DNA of 64,000 nt from Paracoccus methylarcula (GCF_003007735.2 NZ_PXNQ02000008.1:124001-188000), one strand, 5' to 3'. Positions 8,903-18,913 are shown, counted from the first letter of the stretch. Numbers and translations: made by a program. The notes: a model not told the origin generated them from the letters alone.

Positions 8903-10848
8903 TCAACGAAGATCGGGGGGAGTTGCCTCGGCAGACAGCTCTGCCACGACCTCTTCCAAAGACAATGTGCGGCTGCCCTGGCTGTCCAGCCGGCGCAGCG
9001 ACACGGTCCCAGCTTCTACCTCTTTCATGCCGATGGCAAGGATGGCGGGCACCTTTCCGACGGAATGTTCGCGGACCTTGTAATTGATCTTTTCGTTCCG
9101 CGTATCGGCTTCGGCCCGCAGACCGGCGGCGCGCAGGGCGTCCACGACCTGCCGCACGTAATCATCGGCATCCGAGACGATCGAGGCCACGACGACCTGG
9201 CGCGGCGCCAGCCAGAGCGGCAGCTTGCCGGAATAGTTCTCGATCAGGATACCGATGAAACGCTCGAAACTGCCAAGGATGGCGCGGTGCAACATGACCG
9301 GGCGATGCTTGGCCCCGTCCTCGCCGATATATTCCGCATCCAGCCGCACGGGCAGGTTGAAATCGACCTGGAAGGTGCCGCATTGCCATTCGCGGCCGAT
9401 GGCGTCGGTCAGCTTGAAATCCAGCTTGGGGCCGTAGAAGGCGCCCTCGCCGGGATCGATCTCGAAATCGTTGCGGACCTTGAGGATCGCCGCTTCAAGC
9501 GCCGATTCCGCCTTGTCCCAAATTTCGTCCGAGCGACGCGGGTTTCGGGGCGGGTGGACAGCTTGATGTCGAATTTCTCGAAACCAAGATCGGCATAGAC
9601 CGAGCCGAGCAGGTCAAGGAAACTGGCGCATTCGGCCTCGATCTGGTCTTCGGTGCAGAAGATATGCGCATCGTCCTGCACGAAGCCGCGCACCCGCATC
9701 AGCCCGTGCATCGAGCCCGAGCTTTCATAGCGGTGGCAGGATCCGAACTCGGCCAGCCGCAGGGGCAGGTCGCGATAGGATTTCAGGCCCTGGTTATAGA
9801 CCTGCACATGACAGGGGCAGTTCATCGGCTTCAGCGCGTTGGTGCGCTTTTCCTTCGCGCCTTCCTCGTCCACCTCGACGATGAACATGTTCTCGCGGTA
9901 GGCTTCCCAATGGCCGGATTTTTCCCACAGGATACGGTCAACCACCTGCGGGGTCTTGATTTCCTTGTAGTCCGCGCGGGTCAGGCGGCGGCGCATATAG
10001 GCCTCGAGCTCGCGATAGATCGTCCAGCCATTCGGGTGCCAGAAGACCATGCCGGGCGCTTCCTCCTGGAAATGGAACAGCTCCATCTCGCGGCCCAGCT
10101 TGCGGTGGTCGCGCTTGGCGGCCTCTTCCAGCATGGTCAGATGCGCTTTCAGATCGGCCTTGTTGCGGAACGCCACGCCATAGATGCGCTGCAGCATCGG
10201 GCGAGAGGCGTCGCCCAGCCAATAGGCGCCCGCGACATGGGTCAGCCGGAAGGCGTCGGCGGGCAGTTGCCCGGTATTTTGCAGATGCGGACCACGGCAG
10301 AGATCCTGCCAATCCCCATGCCAATACATCCGCAGATCCTCGCCCTCGGGGATGCGGTCGATCAGTTCCAGCTTGAAGGGCTCGTTCTGCGCCTTGTAGT
10401 GGGCGATGGCGCGGTCGCGGTCCCAGACCTCGGTGCGGACGGGGTCGCGGGCGGCGATGATCTCCTTCATCTTCGCCTCGATCCGGCCAAGATCCTCGGG
10501 GGTGAAAGGCTCTTTCCGGTCGAAATCATAGAACCAGCCATGGTCGCGCACCGGGCCGATGGTGACCTTGACGTCGGGCCAGATCTCCTGCACCGCGCGG
10601 GCCATGACATGGGCGAAATCATGGCGGATCAGTTCCAGCGCCTGCGCCTCGTCCTTCATCGTGTTGATGGTGATCGCGCCGGATTCGGTGATCGGCCATG
10701 CCAGGTCGATATGGCGGCCGTCCAGATTGGCCGAGATCGCCCGCTTGGCAAGGCTGGGCGCGATGCTTTCGGCGACCTCGGCGGCGGTGATGCCGGCGGG
10801 GTAGTCGCGCGAATTGCCGTCGGGAAAGGAAAGGGAGATCTGGGACAT
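8903..10848 (-). pseudogene. thrS: Threonyl-tRNA synthetase, one-base deletion (probably a sequencing error)
   Basis: A class II synthetase charging tRNA-Thr. Order: TGS domain (residues ~1-60), editing/SAD domain with [11 protein letters not shown] and DLCRGPHL, catalytic core with [19 protein letters not shown] and the motif 2 stretch [20 protein letters not shown], and an anticodon-binding domain ending near 8903. The frame breaks after LSTRPETRV. One G restored near 9534 gives [20 protein letters not shown] and a normal ~648-residue enzyme. Start ATG 10848 follows a perfect GAGGAGGA. No second thrS is seen here and the gene is essential, so a sequence error is much more likely than inactivation. 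Confidence 0.92.
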
Positions 10849-10966
10849 GTCGTCCTCCTCGTCGGTTTGGCGCCCACGGAACGCCCGGCTGCGGGTATGT
10901 CGAGGCTGTCCCATGGACCTCTGCGCGAAAACTGTCAAGATAGGGTGAATTGATGGGGAATGTCCG

Positions 10967-11707
10967 ATGACTGATTTTCTCGATACGCCGCAGGGCCGGC
11001 GGATTGCCTATAACCTGTTGAAGGGAAAGGGGCCGGGGGTCGTTTTCCTGGGTGGGTTCAAATCCGACATGTCCGGCACCAAGGCCATGCATCTGGAGCA
11101 TTGGGCGCGCGGGCAGGGGCGGGGATTCCTGCGTTTCGACTATTCCGGCCATGGCGACAGCAGCGGCGCCTTCGAGGAAGGCTGCATCGGCGAGTGGTTC
11201 GCGGATGCCGCTGCCGCGCTGACCAGCCTGACCGAGGGGCCGCAGATCCTGGTCGGCTCCAGCATGGGGGGGTGGATCGCGCTGCTGCTGGCCCGCACGA
11301 TGCCGCAGCGGGTGGCGGGGCTGGTGACCATCGCGGCGGCACCGGATTTCAGCGAGCAGGGGTTCTGGGCCGGGTTCGATGCGGCGCAACGAGAGGTGGT
11401 GATGCGCGACGGGAGGATCGAAATTCCCAGTGAATACGATGACGCACCCTATGTCATCACCCGGAAACTCATCGAGGATGGCCGCGATCACCTGGTCATG
11501 AACCAGTCGCTTGTCCTGCCCTTCCCGACCCGGCTCCTGCAGGGGACGGCGGATGAGGATGTGCCGGTCGATTGGGCGCTGGCCCTGCTGGATCACGCGC
11601 AAGGAGAGGATATTCGCCTGACCCTGGTCAAGGGCGCGGATCACCGTTTCTCATCGCCCGATTGCCTGGGATTGATCGAGGATGCGGTGACCGGGCTGTT
11701 GCGATAG
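10967..11707 (+). CDS. Alpha/beta hydrolase (ABHD10-like)
   Basis: The 246-residue cytoplasmic hydrolase has an oxyanion segment [12 protein letters not shown] (~28-39), the nucleophile elbow GSSMGG (~98-103), the acid in GTADEDVP and the catalytic His in GADHRFS near the C-terminus. This pattern matches ABHD10-type thioesterases/esterases. It is divergent from thrS with its own short leader and stands alone. The natural substrate is not known. Confidence 0.8.
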   Translation: MTDFLDTPQGRRIAYNLLKGKGPGVVFLGGFKSDMSGTKAMHLEHWARGQGRGFLRFDYSGHGDSSGAFEEGCIGEWFADAAAALTSLTEGPQILVGSSMGGWIALLLARTMPQRVAGLVTIAAAPDFSEQGFWAGFDAAQREVVMRDGRIEIPSEYDDAPYVITRKLIEDGRDHLVMNQSLVLPFPTRLLQGTADEDVPVDWALALLDHAQGEDIRLTLVKGADHRFSSPDCLGLIEDAVTGLLR

Positions 11708-12116
11708 ACGCCCGCAACGGCAGCCTATGCCGCGCATGTCCACAGGGCGCAACGGCGCGGGTGATCAGACCGGGAAATGCTGGAGTTCTGGCCGCACCGC
11801 CCGTTCAGAACCTGTACACAGAGCGTAGACAGTTCGCGCGGGTTCGACGGGATTTCGTGCGGCAATGCTCCGAGGTTAATTCCATTTCGCGCATAATCTT
11901 GTGAATACGCGGATAATTGATTCCACCATGGAATAAATCCTCATCGACGGAATCCGGTCCAGGCCGGATAACTCGAACCCGCTCTCTCTTCAGGCAAATA
12001 TCCCACGGAGGGTCGGCTGCGGGTGCGCCGCTGGTTCGAGAACCAGCCGGCGACGGGGATGTGAACCCCCCCGGCTGTCGCGGAACGCAATAGAATGCCC
12101 GATGCACCGAGGGGGA
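11708..12116. other. Intergenic region between the hydrolase and PHB depolymerase genes
   Basis: About 400 bp between two convergent genes with no supported gene. An AGCCGG / CCGGCT pair spaced by ~28 bases around 12048-12084 could form part of a terminator for the depolymerase transcript, but it has no clear T run. Confidence 0.4.
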
Positions 12117-13466
12117 TCAGACCGCGATCTTGCGGTTGTCGCCGACCGGATCCTGGATGCCGCAATCCGATGCCCTGGCGTTCCGGTCGCGGCGGCGCTT
12201 TCGGCGGGTCTCTGCCGGCATGGTCGAATGCTCGTCGATGAAATCGAGCACCAGCGGGCGAATGTTCAGCCGCCATGATTTTCCGGCGAAGATGCCGTAA
12301 TGCCCGGCACCCTCCTCCAGGTGCTGGACCTTCTTCGCCTCGGGAACGCCGGTGCACAGATCCAGCGCGGCGACGCATTGGCCGGGGGCGGAGATATCGT
12401 CATTCGCCCCCTCGACCGTCATGATCGCGACATCGGTGATCTTGCCGATATCGACCGGCTTTCCGTTCACGACAAAGCTGTTCCGGGCGATTTCGAGCTT
12501 CTTGAAGATGCGCTCGACCGTGGAGAGATAGAATTCCGCGGTCATGTCCATGACGGCGAGATATTCGTCATAGAAGCGGTTATGCTTGTCGCCCTCGCTC
12601 GCGGTGCCGCGCGCCTCGTTGAAGATCTTGTTGACGAAGGCGCCGGCATGGGTCTCGGCATTCATGGCGATGAAGGAGGCAAGCTGCGCGAGCCCCGGAT
12701 AGACCATGCGGCCCGCGCCGCGATATTTGAAGCCGACGGACTGGATCGCCAGATGTTCCAGTTCCCCCATGGTCATGCGGTTGCCGAAATCGGTGACATC
12801 GGTCGCGGCGGCGTCGGGATCGACCGGACCGCCGATCAGGGTCAGGCTGCGGGGCTGGGCCTTTGGCTCTTCTTCGGCGAGGATGGCAGTCGCGGCGAGC
12901 GCCAGGGGCGCGGGCTGGCAGATGGCGATGACATTGGTATCCGGGCCGAGATGACGGATGAAATCGACCAGGTAATTGGTGTAATCCTCGATGTCGAACT
13001 TGCCCTCGCTCACCGGGATGTCGCGGGCATTGTGCCAGTCGGTCACGTAAACCTCGCAATCGGGCAGCAGCGAGGTCACGGTCGAGCGCAGCAGGGTCGC
13101 GTAATGGCCGGACATCGGCGCGACCAGCAGCACCTTGCGGGGTTTTGGCTCGCGGCGGGCGACGCGGAAATGGATCAGGTCGCCGAAGGGGCGTTCCAGT
13201 TCCGGTTCCACATAGACGATATGGTCTTCGCCATCTTCGCCGGAGATGGGCGGGATTTCCCAATCGGGCTTGACGACCATGCGGGCAAAACTGCGTTCGG
13301 TGACATGGCCCCAGGCACTCATCAGCCGGAAACCCGGATGCGGGTTGAGGGCGAATATCGGGTTGGAGGCGAAAGCGCGCGCCGTCGCACCGAGCCATTC
13401 ATTGGTGTTCCGAATCGTTTCCATCGCGTCGTAGGAAACGATTCCCTTGATACCCTTCATCGCCAT
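12117..13466 (-). CDS. phaZ: Intracellular poly(3-hydroxybutyrate) depolymerase
   Basis: About 449 residues, degrading PHB granules in the cytoplasm. The active Cys is in VIAICQPAP (Cys183 with this start), in place of the lipase-box Ser, as in the Ralstonia-type intracellular depolymerases. The Asp follows in EGANDDISAPGQ and the His in EGAGHYGIFAGKSW. The C-terminus ends in a basic tail (RRKRRRDRN) followed by ~25 variable residues. ATG 13466 is preferred over ATG 13487 because AAGGA lies about nine bases upstream. It is transcribed divergently from phaC across a ~130 bp shared control region. Confidence 0.92.
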   Translation of the reverse strand: MAMKGIKGIVSYDAMETIRNTNEWLGATARAFASNPIFALNPHPGFRLMSAWGHVTERSFARMVVKPDWEIPPISGEDGEDHIVYVEPELERPFGDLIHFRVARREPKPRKVLLVAPMSGHYATLLRSTVTSLLPDCEVYVTDWHNARDIPVSEGKFDIEDYTNYLVDFIRHLGPDTNVIAICQPAPLALAATAILAEEEPKAQPRSLTLIGGPVDPDAAATDVTDFGNRMTMGELEHLAIQSVGFKYRGAGRMVYPGLAQLASFIAMNAETHAGAFVNKIFNEARGTASEGDKHNRFYDEYLAVMDMTAEFYLSTVERIFKKLEIARNSFVVNGKPVDIGKITDVAIMTVEGANDDISAPGQCVAALDLCTGVPEAKKVQHLEEGAGHYGIFAGKSWRLNIRPLVLDFIDEHSTMPAETRRKRRRDRNARASDCGIQDPVGDNRKIAV

Positions 13467-13599
13467 AACGGCCAATCCTTGCTGCATCGCGGCAATCGGA
13501 ACAGGCTGCTAAGTTGCGGTTCGAAAAACCAAAACCCAGCTTTACGCTGTGCCAACTCTGCGCATATCATTGCAACTGTATTAGGGGGGAATCCGGGTC

Positions 13600-15771
13600 A
13601 TGGCAAGGCGCGCAAGCAACAAGAGTAATTCGAATGCTACGGATCGGGTAACTTCCGTAAAGCCGGAGCCAGCGAAACCCGAGGCGAAAGAGAAGCCCCC
13701 GGCGGCTTCGAAACGCCGCGTCGCGGCAAAATCCGGAAAGCCCGCGCCGGGGACGAAAGCGGCACCCAGGACCGCCGCGAAATCCACGCCGAAGGCTGCG
13801 GCGAAACCCGCTCCCACCCGCAAGGCCAAGAGCGCCGCCGCCCCGAATGCGGCCAGCAGCAGTTCCCGGACCGGCACCGCGAAACCCGCAGCCAGGCAGG
13901 GTCGCGCGAAGACCGGGCTTTCGGCTGCCGCCTCGACGCGCGCCAGCGAGGCGCCCAGGCCGGAAGCGGGAGCCGCGGAAAGCGGACATGGCGCTCCGGG
14001 CCCGGCGGCGACCGGCCCTGTCGCGCGGAAACTGGCGGAGAATGTCGAGCGGATAGAGGTGCTGAGCCATCGGCTCATGGCGGCGCTTGCGGAGCGGCAG
14101 CCTCCCAATCCTGGCGTCGAGGGGCCGGGGCCCGATCTTTACCTGACCGCCGCCAATGCCTGGGTGAAGACCCTGGCCGAGCAGCCCGGCCGGATCATCG
14201 AGCAGCAGGTGAATTTCTGGGGCGAGACGCTGAAGAACTACGCCAATGCGCAGGTTTCGCTGGCCAAGGGGCAGCTGACCGTGCCGGAGGAGGAGGAGGC
14301 GCCGGCCGACAAGCGCTTCAAGAACCCGCTCTGGCAGAGCCATCCCTATTTCAGCTTCGTCAGGAAGCAATACCTGATCAATGCCGATGCGATGAAGAGC
14401 GCCGCGGAGGGGCTGGAATTGCCGGACGAGACGACGCGCCGCCGGGTGAACTGGCTGACCAACCAGCTCGTGGACATGATGTCGCCCACGAATTTCCTGG
14501 CGACCAACCCGGACGCGCTGGAACGGGCGCTGGAAACCGAGGGCGAAAGCCTGGTGAAGGGGCTGGAGAACCTGGTGCGCGATGTCGAGCAGCATGGCGG
14601 CGAGATGATCGTCTCGCTGGCCGATCGCGAGGCCTTCACCGTGGGCGAGAATATCGGCACCGCCGAGGGCAGGGTGGTGCATCGCACGCCGCTTTACGAG
14701 CTGATCCAGTACAACCCGGCCACCGACAAGGTGCACGAGACGCCCTTGCTGATCTTTCCGCCCTGGATCAACAAGTTCTACATCCTCGATCTCAAGCCCC
14801 AGAACAGCCTGATCCGCTGGCTGGTCGGGCAGGGTCATACGCTGTTCGTGGTCAGCTGGAAGAATCCCGATGCCAGCTATGCCGAGTTCGGGATGGAGGA
14901 ATATGTCTCCGCCTACCTGGAGGCGATGGACAAGGTACGCGACCTGACCGATCAGCGCAAGCTGAACGCGGTGGGCTATTGCATCGCGGGCACGACGCTG
15001 TCGCTGACGCTGGCGCTTCTGAACAAGCGCGGCGATGACCGGGTGAACAGCGCGACCTTTTTCACCACGCTGACGGATTTCTCGAACCACGGCGAGTTCA
15101 CGGCCTTCCTGCAGAATGATTTCGTCGATGGGATCGAGGCCGAGATCAAGCGCCACGGGTTGCTGAAGGCCGCGTTGATGTCGCGCACGATGAGCTTTCT
15201 GCGCGCCAATGACCTGGTCTGGGGTCCGGCGATCCGCAGCTACATGATGGGCGAGACCCCGCCCGCCTTCGACCTGCTGTTCTGGAACGGCGACAGCACC
15301 AACCTGCCGGGCAAGATGGCGATGCAATACCTGCGCGGGCTGTGCCAGGCCAATGATTTTGCCGGGGAGGGGTTCGAGCTTTTCGGCCAAAAGCTGCGGC
15401 TTGCCGATGTGCGGGTGCCGCTCTGCTCGGTCGCCTGCGAAGGCGATCATATCGCCCCCTGGAGCGATTGCTGGCGCGGGGTCGCGCAGATGGGATCGGG
15501 GGACAAGACATTCATCCTGTCGGAATCCGGCCATGTCGCCGGCATCGTGAACCCGCCGGGCCGGGACAAATACGGCCATTATACCGGCGGGGCTGGCTTT
15601 GCCGACGGCGCCGAGGACTGGCGCGAATCAGCCAGCCTGAACAGGGGAAGCTGGTGGCCCTCCTGGGGCGAGTGGCTGACCGCACGCGCGGGAAGGATGG
15701 TCGAGGCCCGCAGGCCGGATGAGGGGCATGATCCGGCCCCGGGACGCTATGTTCACGAGCGGGCCGATTAA
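13600..15771 (+). CDS. phaC: Class I PHA/PHB synthase with long Lys-Ala-Pro N-terminal extension
   Basis: Polymerises 3-hydroxyacyl-CoA to polyester on the granule surface. The catalytic Cys461 is in the lipase-like box GYCIAG, Asp616 in CEGDHIAPW and His645 in SGHVAG. The core from ~residue 140 has normal class I length. The first ~140 residues are unusual: low-complexity, rich in Lys, Ala, Pro, Ser and Arg, and very basic, resembling histone-H1/AlgP tails. The start ATG 13600 follows GGGGGGAATCC, so the tail is probably translated, although a start inside it cannot be excluded. phaP and phaR follow on the same strand. Confidence 0.93.
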   Translation: MARRASNKSNSNATDRVTSVKPEPAKPEAKEKPPAASKRRVAAKSGKPAPGTKAAPRTAAKSTPKAAAKPAPTRKAKSAAAPNAASSSSRTGTAKPAARQGRAKTGLSAAASTRASEAPRPEAGAAESGHGAPGPAATGPVARKLAENVERIEVLSHRLMAALAERQPPNPGVEGPGPDLYLTAANAWVKTLAEQPGRIIEQQVNFWGETLKNYANAQVSLAKGQLTVPEEEEAPADKRFKNPLWQSHPYFSFVRKQYLINADAMKSAAEGLELPDETTRRRVNWLTNQLVDMMSPTNFLATNPDALERALETEGESLVKGLENLVRDVEQHGGEMIVSLADREAFTVGENIGTAEGRVVHRTPLYELIQYNPATDKVHETPLLIFPPWINKFYILDLKPQNSLIRWLVGQGHTLFVVSWKNPDASYAEFGMEEYVSAYLEAMDKVRDLTDQRKLNAVGYCIAGTTLSLTLALLNKRGDDRVNSATFFTTLTDFSNHGEFTAFLQNDFVDGIEAEIKRHGLLKAALMSRTMSFLRANDLVWGPAIRSYMMGETPPAFDLLFWNGDSTNLPGKMAMQYLRGLCQANDFAGEGFELFGQKLRLADVRVPLCSVACEGDHIAPWSDCWRGVAQMGSGDKTFILSESGHVAGIVNPPGRDKYGHYTGGAGFADGAEDWRESASLNRGSWWPSWGEWLTARAGRMVEARRPDEGHDPAPGRYVHERAD

Positions 15772-15838
15772 GCGGGTGTGAATATGGGTGCGATTTCAGC
15801 GCGTTATGCGGAATGAATCTGCGAATGTGAATTTTTTG

Positions 15839-15849
15839 CTGCGGTGCAG
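15839..15849. promoter_or_regulatory. Putative PhaR operator upstream of phaP
   Basis: CTGC-GGT-GCAG is an exact CTGC-N3-GCAG dyad, the sequence reported for PhaR binding in Rhodobacter/Paracoccus phaP promoters (from memory). It lies ~120 bp before the phaP start. A second, overlapping-dyad CTGCAG lies at 15872-15877. PhaR is encoded two genes downstream, so this would be autogenous control of the granule genes. Confidence 0.6.
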
Positions 15850-15969
15850 AAAAAATACTTGAAATGCCGCGCTGCAGCATTCATATTGTTGCCACGATAG
15901 TTTGATATTGCGGCGACACGGTCCTCCTCCTCTCCCCTCCCTCCGCCGCGCTGAAATGGAGTAAATGAC

Positions 15970-16413
15970 ATGGCAACCAAGACCCCTGACTTCTCGAAGA
16001 CCTTCCAGGACATCCTGGCGAATTTCCCGGTCGACACCTCGTCCTTCCAGGAAGCGGTGAAATCGCAGCAGGCGCTGAACGAAAAGCTGGCCAAGGTCGC
16101 TCTCGGCGCCGCCGAGCGTTCGACCGAGATCTCGGCCCAGTGGGCCAAGGACAGCATCGCCCGCATGGGTGAACTGACCGCCACCAAGGAAGAGCCCGCC
16201 GATTACGCCAAGGCCGTCACCGATTACGCTTCGGCTTCGGCCGAGGTCGCGGCCGAGCACATGGCCTCTTTCGCCGAAGTGGCCAAGAAGGTGCAGATGG
16301 ACACCGTCGACCTGATGCTGTCGGCCGGCAAGGACGCTGCCGCGGAAACCCAGAAGGCTGCCCGCAACACGCAGGCCGCCGTCAAGAAGGCCACCGCTGG
16401 CGCCGCGAAGTAA
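15970..16413 (+). CDS. phaP: Phasin (PHB granule-associated protein)
   Basis: The 147-residue, almost wholly helical and Ala/Lys/Glu-rich protein matches the phasin family. The central segment (SFQEAVKSQQALNEKLAKVALGAAERSTEISAQWAKDSI) is amphipathic and would coat PHB granules. The C-terminal ~25 residues are Lys/Ala-rich. ATG 15970 is preceded by GGAGTAAATGAC. It lies between phaC and phaR, has a putative PhaR site in its promoter and is followed by its own terminator, as expected for an abundant, separately controlled protein. Confidence 0.92.
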   Translation: MATKTPDFSKTFQDILANFPVDTSSFQEAVKSQQALNEKLAKVALGAAERSTEISAQWAKDSIARMGELTATKEEPADYAKAVTDYASASAEVAAEHMASFAEVAKKVQMDTVDLMLSAGKDAAAETQKAARNTQAAVKKATAGAAK

Positions 16414-16437
16414 TCTTCGCCCGCAGCTTGTATTCGG

Positions 16438-16463
16438 AAAGGGGCGGTTCTCCGCCCCTTTTT
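16438..16463 (+). terminator. Terminator after phaP
   Basis: AAAGGGGCGG pairs with CCGCCCCTTT around a TTCT loop, followed by a T run. It lies about 25 bp after the phaP stop. Confidence 0.85.
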
Positions 16464-16567
16464 GCTGCCCGGTCGACAGATGTTGACGGCGATGTTGTCT
16501 CTTTTCCTTTGCCTTTTCGCAGCGGCGGACCCATCATTGCGCAAACGGATCAAGAGAAGGGGCCCCT

Positions 16568-17170
16568 ATGGCCACGACAACTGCCCCGCTGCTGATCAAG
16601 CGTTACGCCAGCAGACGGCTCTACAATACCGAGACCAGCGATTACGTCACGCTCGAGGATATCGCCGCCTTCATCCGCGACGGGCGCGAGGTCAAGATCG
16701 TCGACCTGAAATCCGGAGATGACCTGACCCGGCAATATCTTTTGCAGATCATCGCCGAGCATGAGAGCCGGGGCGAGAATGTCCTGCCCATCGACGTGCT
16801 GACCGATCTTGTCCGCAGCTATGCCTCGAGCACGAATTCCGTGGTGCCGCAATTCCTGGCCGCGAGTTTCGAGATCCTGCGGGACAGCCAGTCCAAGCTG
16901 ATGGAGAACATGACAGCGATGCCCAGCCCCCTGAACACCGTTCCCGGTTTCGAGGCGATGCAGCGTCAGCAGCAGATGTTCCTGCGCGCGATGATGGGGG
17001 GCTGGCAGGGCAGTTCCGGGCCCGAGCCGGGCGAGATGGCGGATGACGGCGCGGGGGAGAATGGCACGTCCGGCGGTTCCGAAAAAACCGGCGAGGGCGA
17101 GGAGTCCGGCGACATGGAAGAGATCCGCAGGCAACTGGCGGAATTGCAGAAGCGAATTGCAAAGCTCTGA
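16568..17170 (+). CDS. phaR: Polyhydroxyalkanoate synthesis repressor
   Basis: About 200 residues. The N-terminal PHB/PHA accumulation regulator DNA-binding domain (LIKRYASRRLYNTETSDYVT, residues ~9-28, then DLTRQYLLQIIAEHE) and the following PHB-binding domain (~70-115) are clearly present. A Gly/Glu-rich linker and a short C-terminal coiled coil (MEEIRRQLAELQKRIAKL) follow. PhaR represses phaP and itself until it is titrated onto nascent PHB. ATG 16568 is downstream of AGAAGGGGCC. Confidence 0.93.
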   Translation: MATTTAPLLIKRYASRRLYNTETSDYVTLEDIAAFIRDGREVKIVDLKSGDDLTRQYLLQIIAEHESRGENVLPIDVLTDLVRSYASSTNSVVPQFLAASFEILRDSQSKLMENMTAMPSPLNTVPGFEAMQRQQQMFLRAMMGGWQGSSGPEPGEMADDGAGENGTSGGSEKTGEGEESGDMEEIRRQLAELQKRIAKL

Positions 17171-17209
17171 CTTGCACAGCGCCGCAACGCAGGCTAGACC
17201 ACCCGTCAC

Positions 17210-17299
17210 GGAGCGGTGGCCGAGTGGTCGAAGGCGCACGCCTGGAAAGTGTGTAGGCGGGGAACCGTCTCGAGGGTTCGAATCCCTCTCGCTCCGCCA
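17210..17299 (+). tRNA. tRNA-Ser (anticodon GGA)
   Basis: A 90-nt class II tRNA. The acceptor GGAGCGG pairs with TCGCTCC (one G-U), then discriminator G and an encoded CCA at 17297-17299. The anticodon loop CTGGAAAG carries GGA, a long variable arm follows, and the T arm contains GGTTCGAATCC. An integrase gene starts ~145 bp downstream, so its 3' end is the likely attachment site of the island. Confidence 0.95.
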
Positions 17300-17444
17300 T
17301 TTCAACTCACATTCTGGATCGTAGCGCATTGAATATAAAGAAAATGTGCCTCAGTCTAGTTGCTGGACGTGCATTTTTGCTAATGCTTTTGCTAACGAAT
17401 CTGCTAATGTAACCTCAATTCAGAACGCGCTGAGGATCAGGCAG

Positions 17445-18725
17445 ATGGCGATTATGTCGCGCAAGAATTCCGTGAAGGGCATCCTGTATCTCGTGCGTTC
17501 TGTGCCGAAGCGCTACGCCTCTGTAGAGTCCAAGACCCAAGTCTGGATCAGTCTTCACACTGATTCGAGGGGCGCTGCGAACGCGAAGGCTGATGCTGTC
17601 TGGCAACAGCAGGTTGCAGCCTGGGAGGCCAAGCTCGCCGGCGATACCACTGACGCAGAGGCGCTGTTCGAATCTGCCAGGGAACTGGCAGCGGCGCGGG
17701 GCTTCAAATACGTGCGCGCAGACAAGGTGGTTGACCTACCGATTGAACAATTGCTGGAGCGGATCGAGGCGATCGGCGGCAAGAGACAGAAGCCGGATGT
17801 CCAGGAAGCGCGCGCCTTGCTCGGCACGGTGGACGCGCCGGAGTTCACCCTATCCAAGGCCCTGGAAGCCTATTGGGGGCTGGCGAAGGACAAGACCTTC
17901 GGAAAGGATGCTGATCAGCTTCGCAAATGGAAGAATCCACGTAAACTGGCGATCAGGAGTTTGATCGAAGTGATCGGCGACAAACCCCTGAGTTCTATCA
18001 CCCGTGATGATCTTTTGGATTTCCGCGATAGCTTGATGGAACGGATCGAGACCGGGGCAATCATGCCAAGCACTGCGAATAAGCAGCTCACTCACTTGGG
18101 TGGGATCTTTTCTACCGTGAACGAAAAGAAGCGACTTGACCTAGATTTGTCCGTAACCGGTTTGAAGTTCAAGGAAGGCGACAAGATTCCCCGGCCGCCA
18201 TTTTCTGATGACTGGATTCGAGATAAACTGCTGGCTCCCGGCGCGTTGGACGGGCTGAATATCGAGGCGCGCACGATCCTGCTGGTTATGATCAATACTG
18301 GTGCCAGGCCCAGCGAGATCGCTAATCTGTCTGCTGATCGGATTCGGTTGAGCGACAATGTGCCTCATATCTCAATTGAGCCGGATGGTCGCGAGGTAAA
18401 AAGTGCTTATGCGCGGCGCAAGATACCTCTCACCGGAGTTAGCCTGGAGGCGATGCGGGCCTGCCCCAACGGTTTTCCGCGCTACGCAGGCAAATCCTCC
18501 TTGAGCGCGGCAGTGAATAAATTTTTGCGCGAAAACGGCCTGATGGAGACGGAACAGCATGTCATGTATTCGCTACGTCACAGTTTCGAAGACCGGATGT
18601 TGGCGGCAGGAATCGATGACCGGATCAGGCGCGATGTATTCGGGCACCGATTGGACAGAGAACGATATGGTGGCGGCGCAAGTCTGGAGTATACGCTTGA
18701 ATTGTTGAGCGCCATCGCGATTTAG
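17445..18725 (+). CDS. Tyrosine-type site-specific integrase
   Basis: About 426 residues. An N-terminal DUF6538/Arm-type region (VKGILYLVRSVPKRYASVES) is followed by a SAM-like core-binding domain and the catalytic domain with Arg in TGARPSEIANL, the LRHSF box, GH, and the nucleophile Tyr in RERYGGG near the C-terminus. It is the first gene beyond tRNA-Ser and presumably recombines at the tRNA 3' end. ATG 17445 is used because in-frame upstream codons lie in tRNA-proximal DNA; ATG 17454 is also possible. Confidence 0.9.
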   Translation: MAIMSRKNSVKGILYLVRSVPKRYASVESKTQVWISLHTDSRGAANAKADAVWQQQVAAWEAKLAGDTTDAEALFESARELAAARGFKYVRADKVVDLPIEQLLERIEAIGGKRQKPDVQEARALLGTVDAPEFTLSKALEAYWGLAKDKTFGKDADQLRKWKNPRKLAIRSLIEVIGDKPLSSITRDDLLDFRDSLMERIETGAIMPSTANKQLTHLGGIFSTVNEKKRLDLDLSVTGLKFKEGDKIPRPPFSDDWIRDKLLAPGALDGLNIEARTILLVMINTGARPSEIANLSADRIRLSDNVPHISIEPDGREVKSAYARRKIPLTGVSLEAMRACPNGFPRYAGKSSLSAAVNKFLRENGLMETEQHVMYSLRHSFEDRMLAAGIDDRIRRDVFGHRLDRERYGGGASLEYTLELLSAIAI

Positions 18726-18913
18726 GCGGCTGTTTTACGGGCTGCCACGACGGCGCGTGCCCGAGCGACGATGTCGTTCTGATCCTGAAGTGCTGCGATC
18801 TCACTCTCGATCCTCTTGAAGAACGGCACGAACTCGTAGCGCTCATCAGCAACCAGTGCCGCGAGGCGATCACGGGCATCAAGAAGGCGGTCGAGTGTAA
18901 CATCAGCTTTCAT
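18722..18913 (-). CDS. Small hypothetical protein
   Basis: 63 residues, highly charged and helical (TLDRLLDARDRLAALVADERYEF, then IESEIAALQDQNDIVARARAVVAARK). The start ATG 18913 has GGTAGGT directly upstream. It overlaps the integrase end by 4 bp on the opposite strand. Not recognised; a small DNA-associated or excisionase-like role is possible from position but no HTH is visible. Confidence 0.5.
   Translation of the reverse strand: MKADVTLDRLLDARDRLAALVADERYEFVPFFKRIESEIAALQDQNDIVARARAVVAARKTAA

Noticed and set aside
13567..15579. 670-codon frame opposite phaC
   Set aside because: Antisense shadow of a GC-rich gene; repetitive composition and no family.
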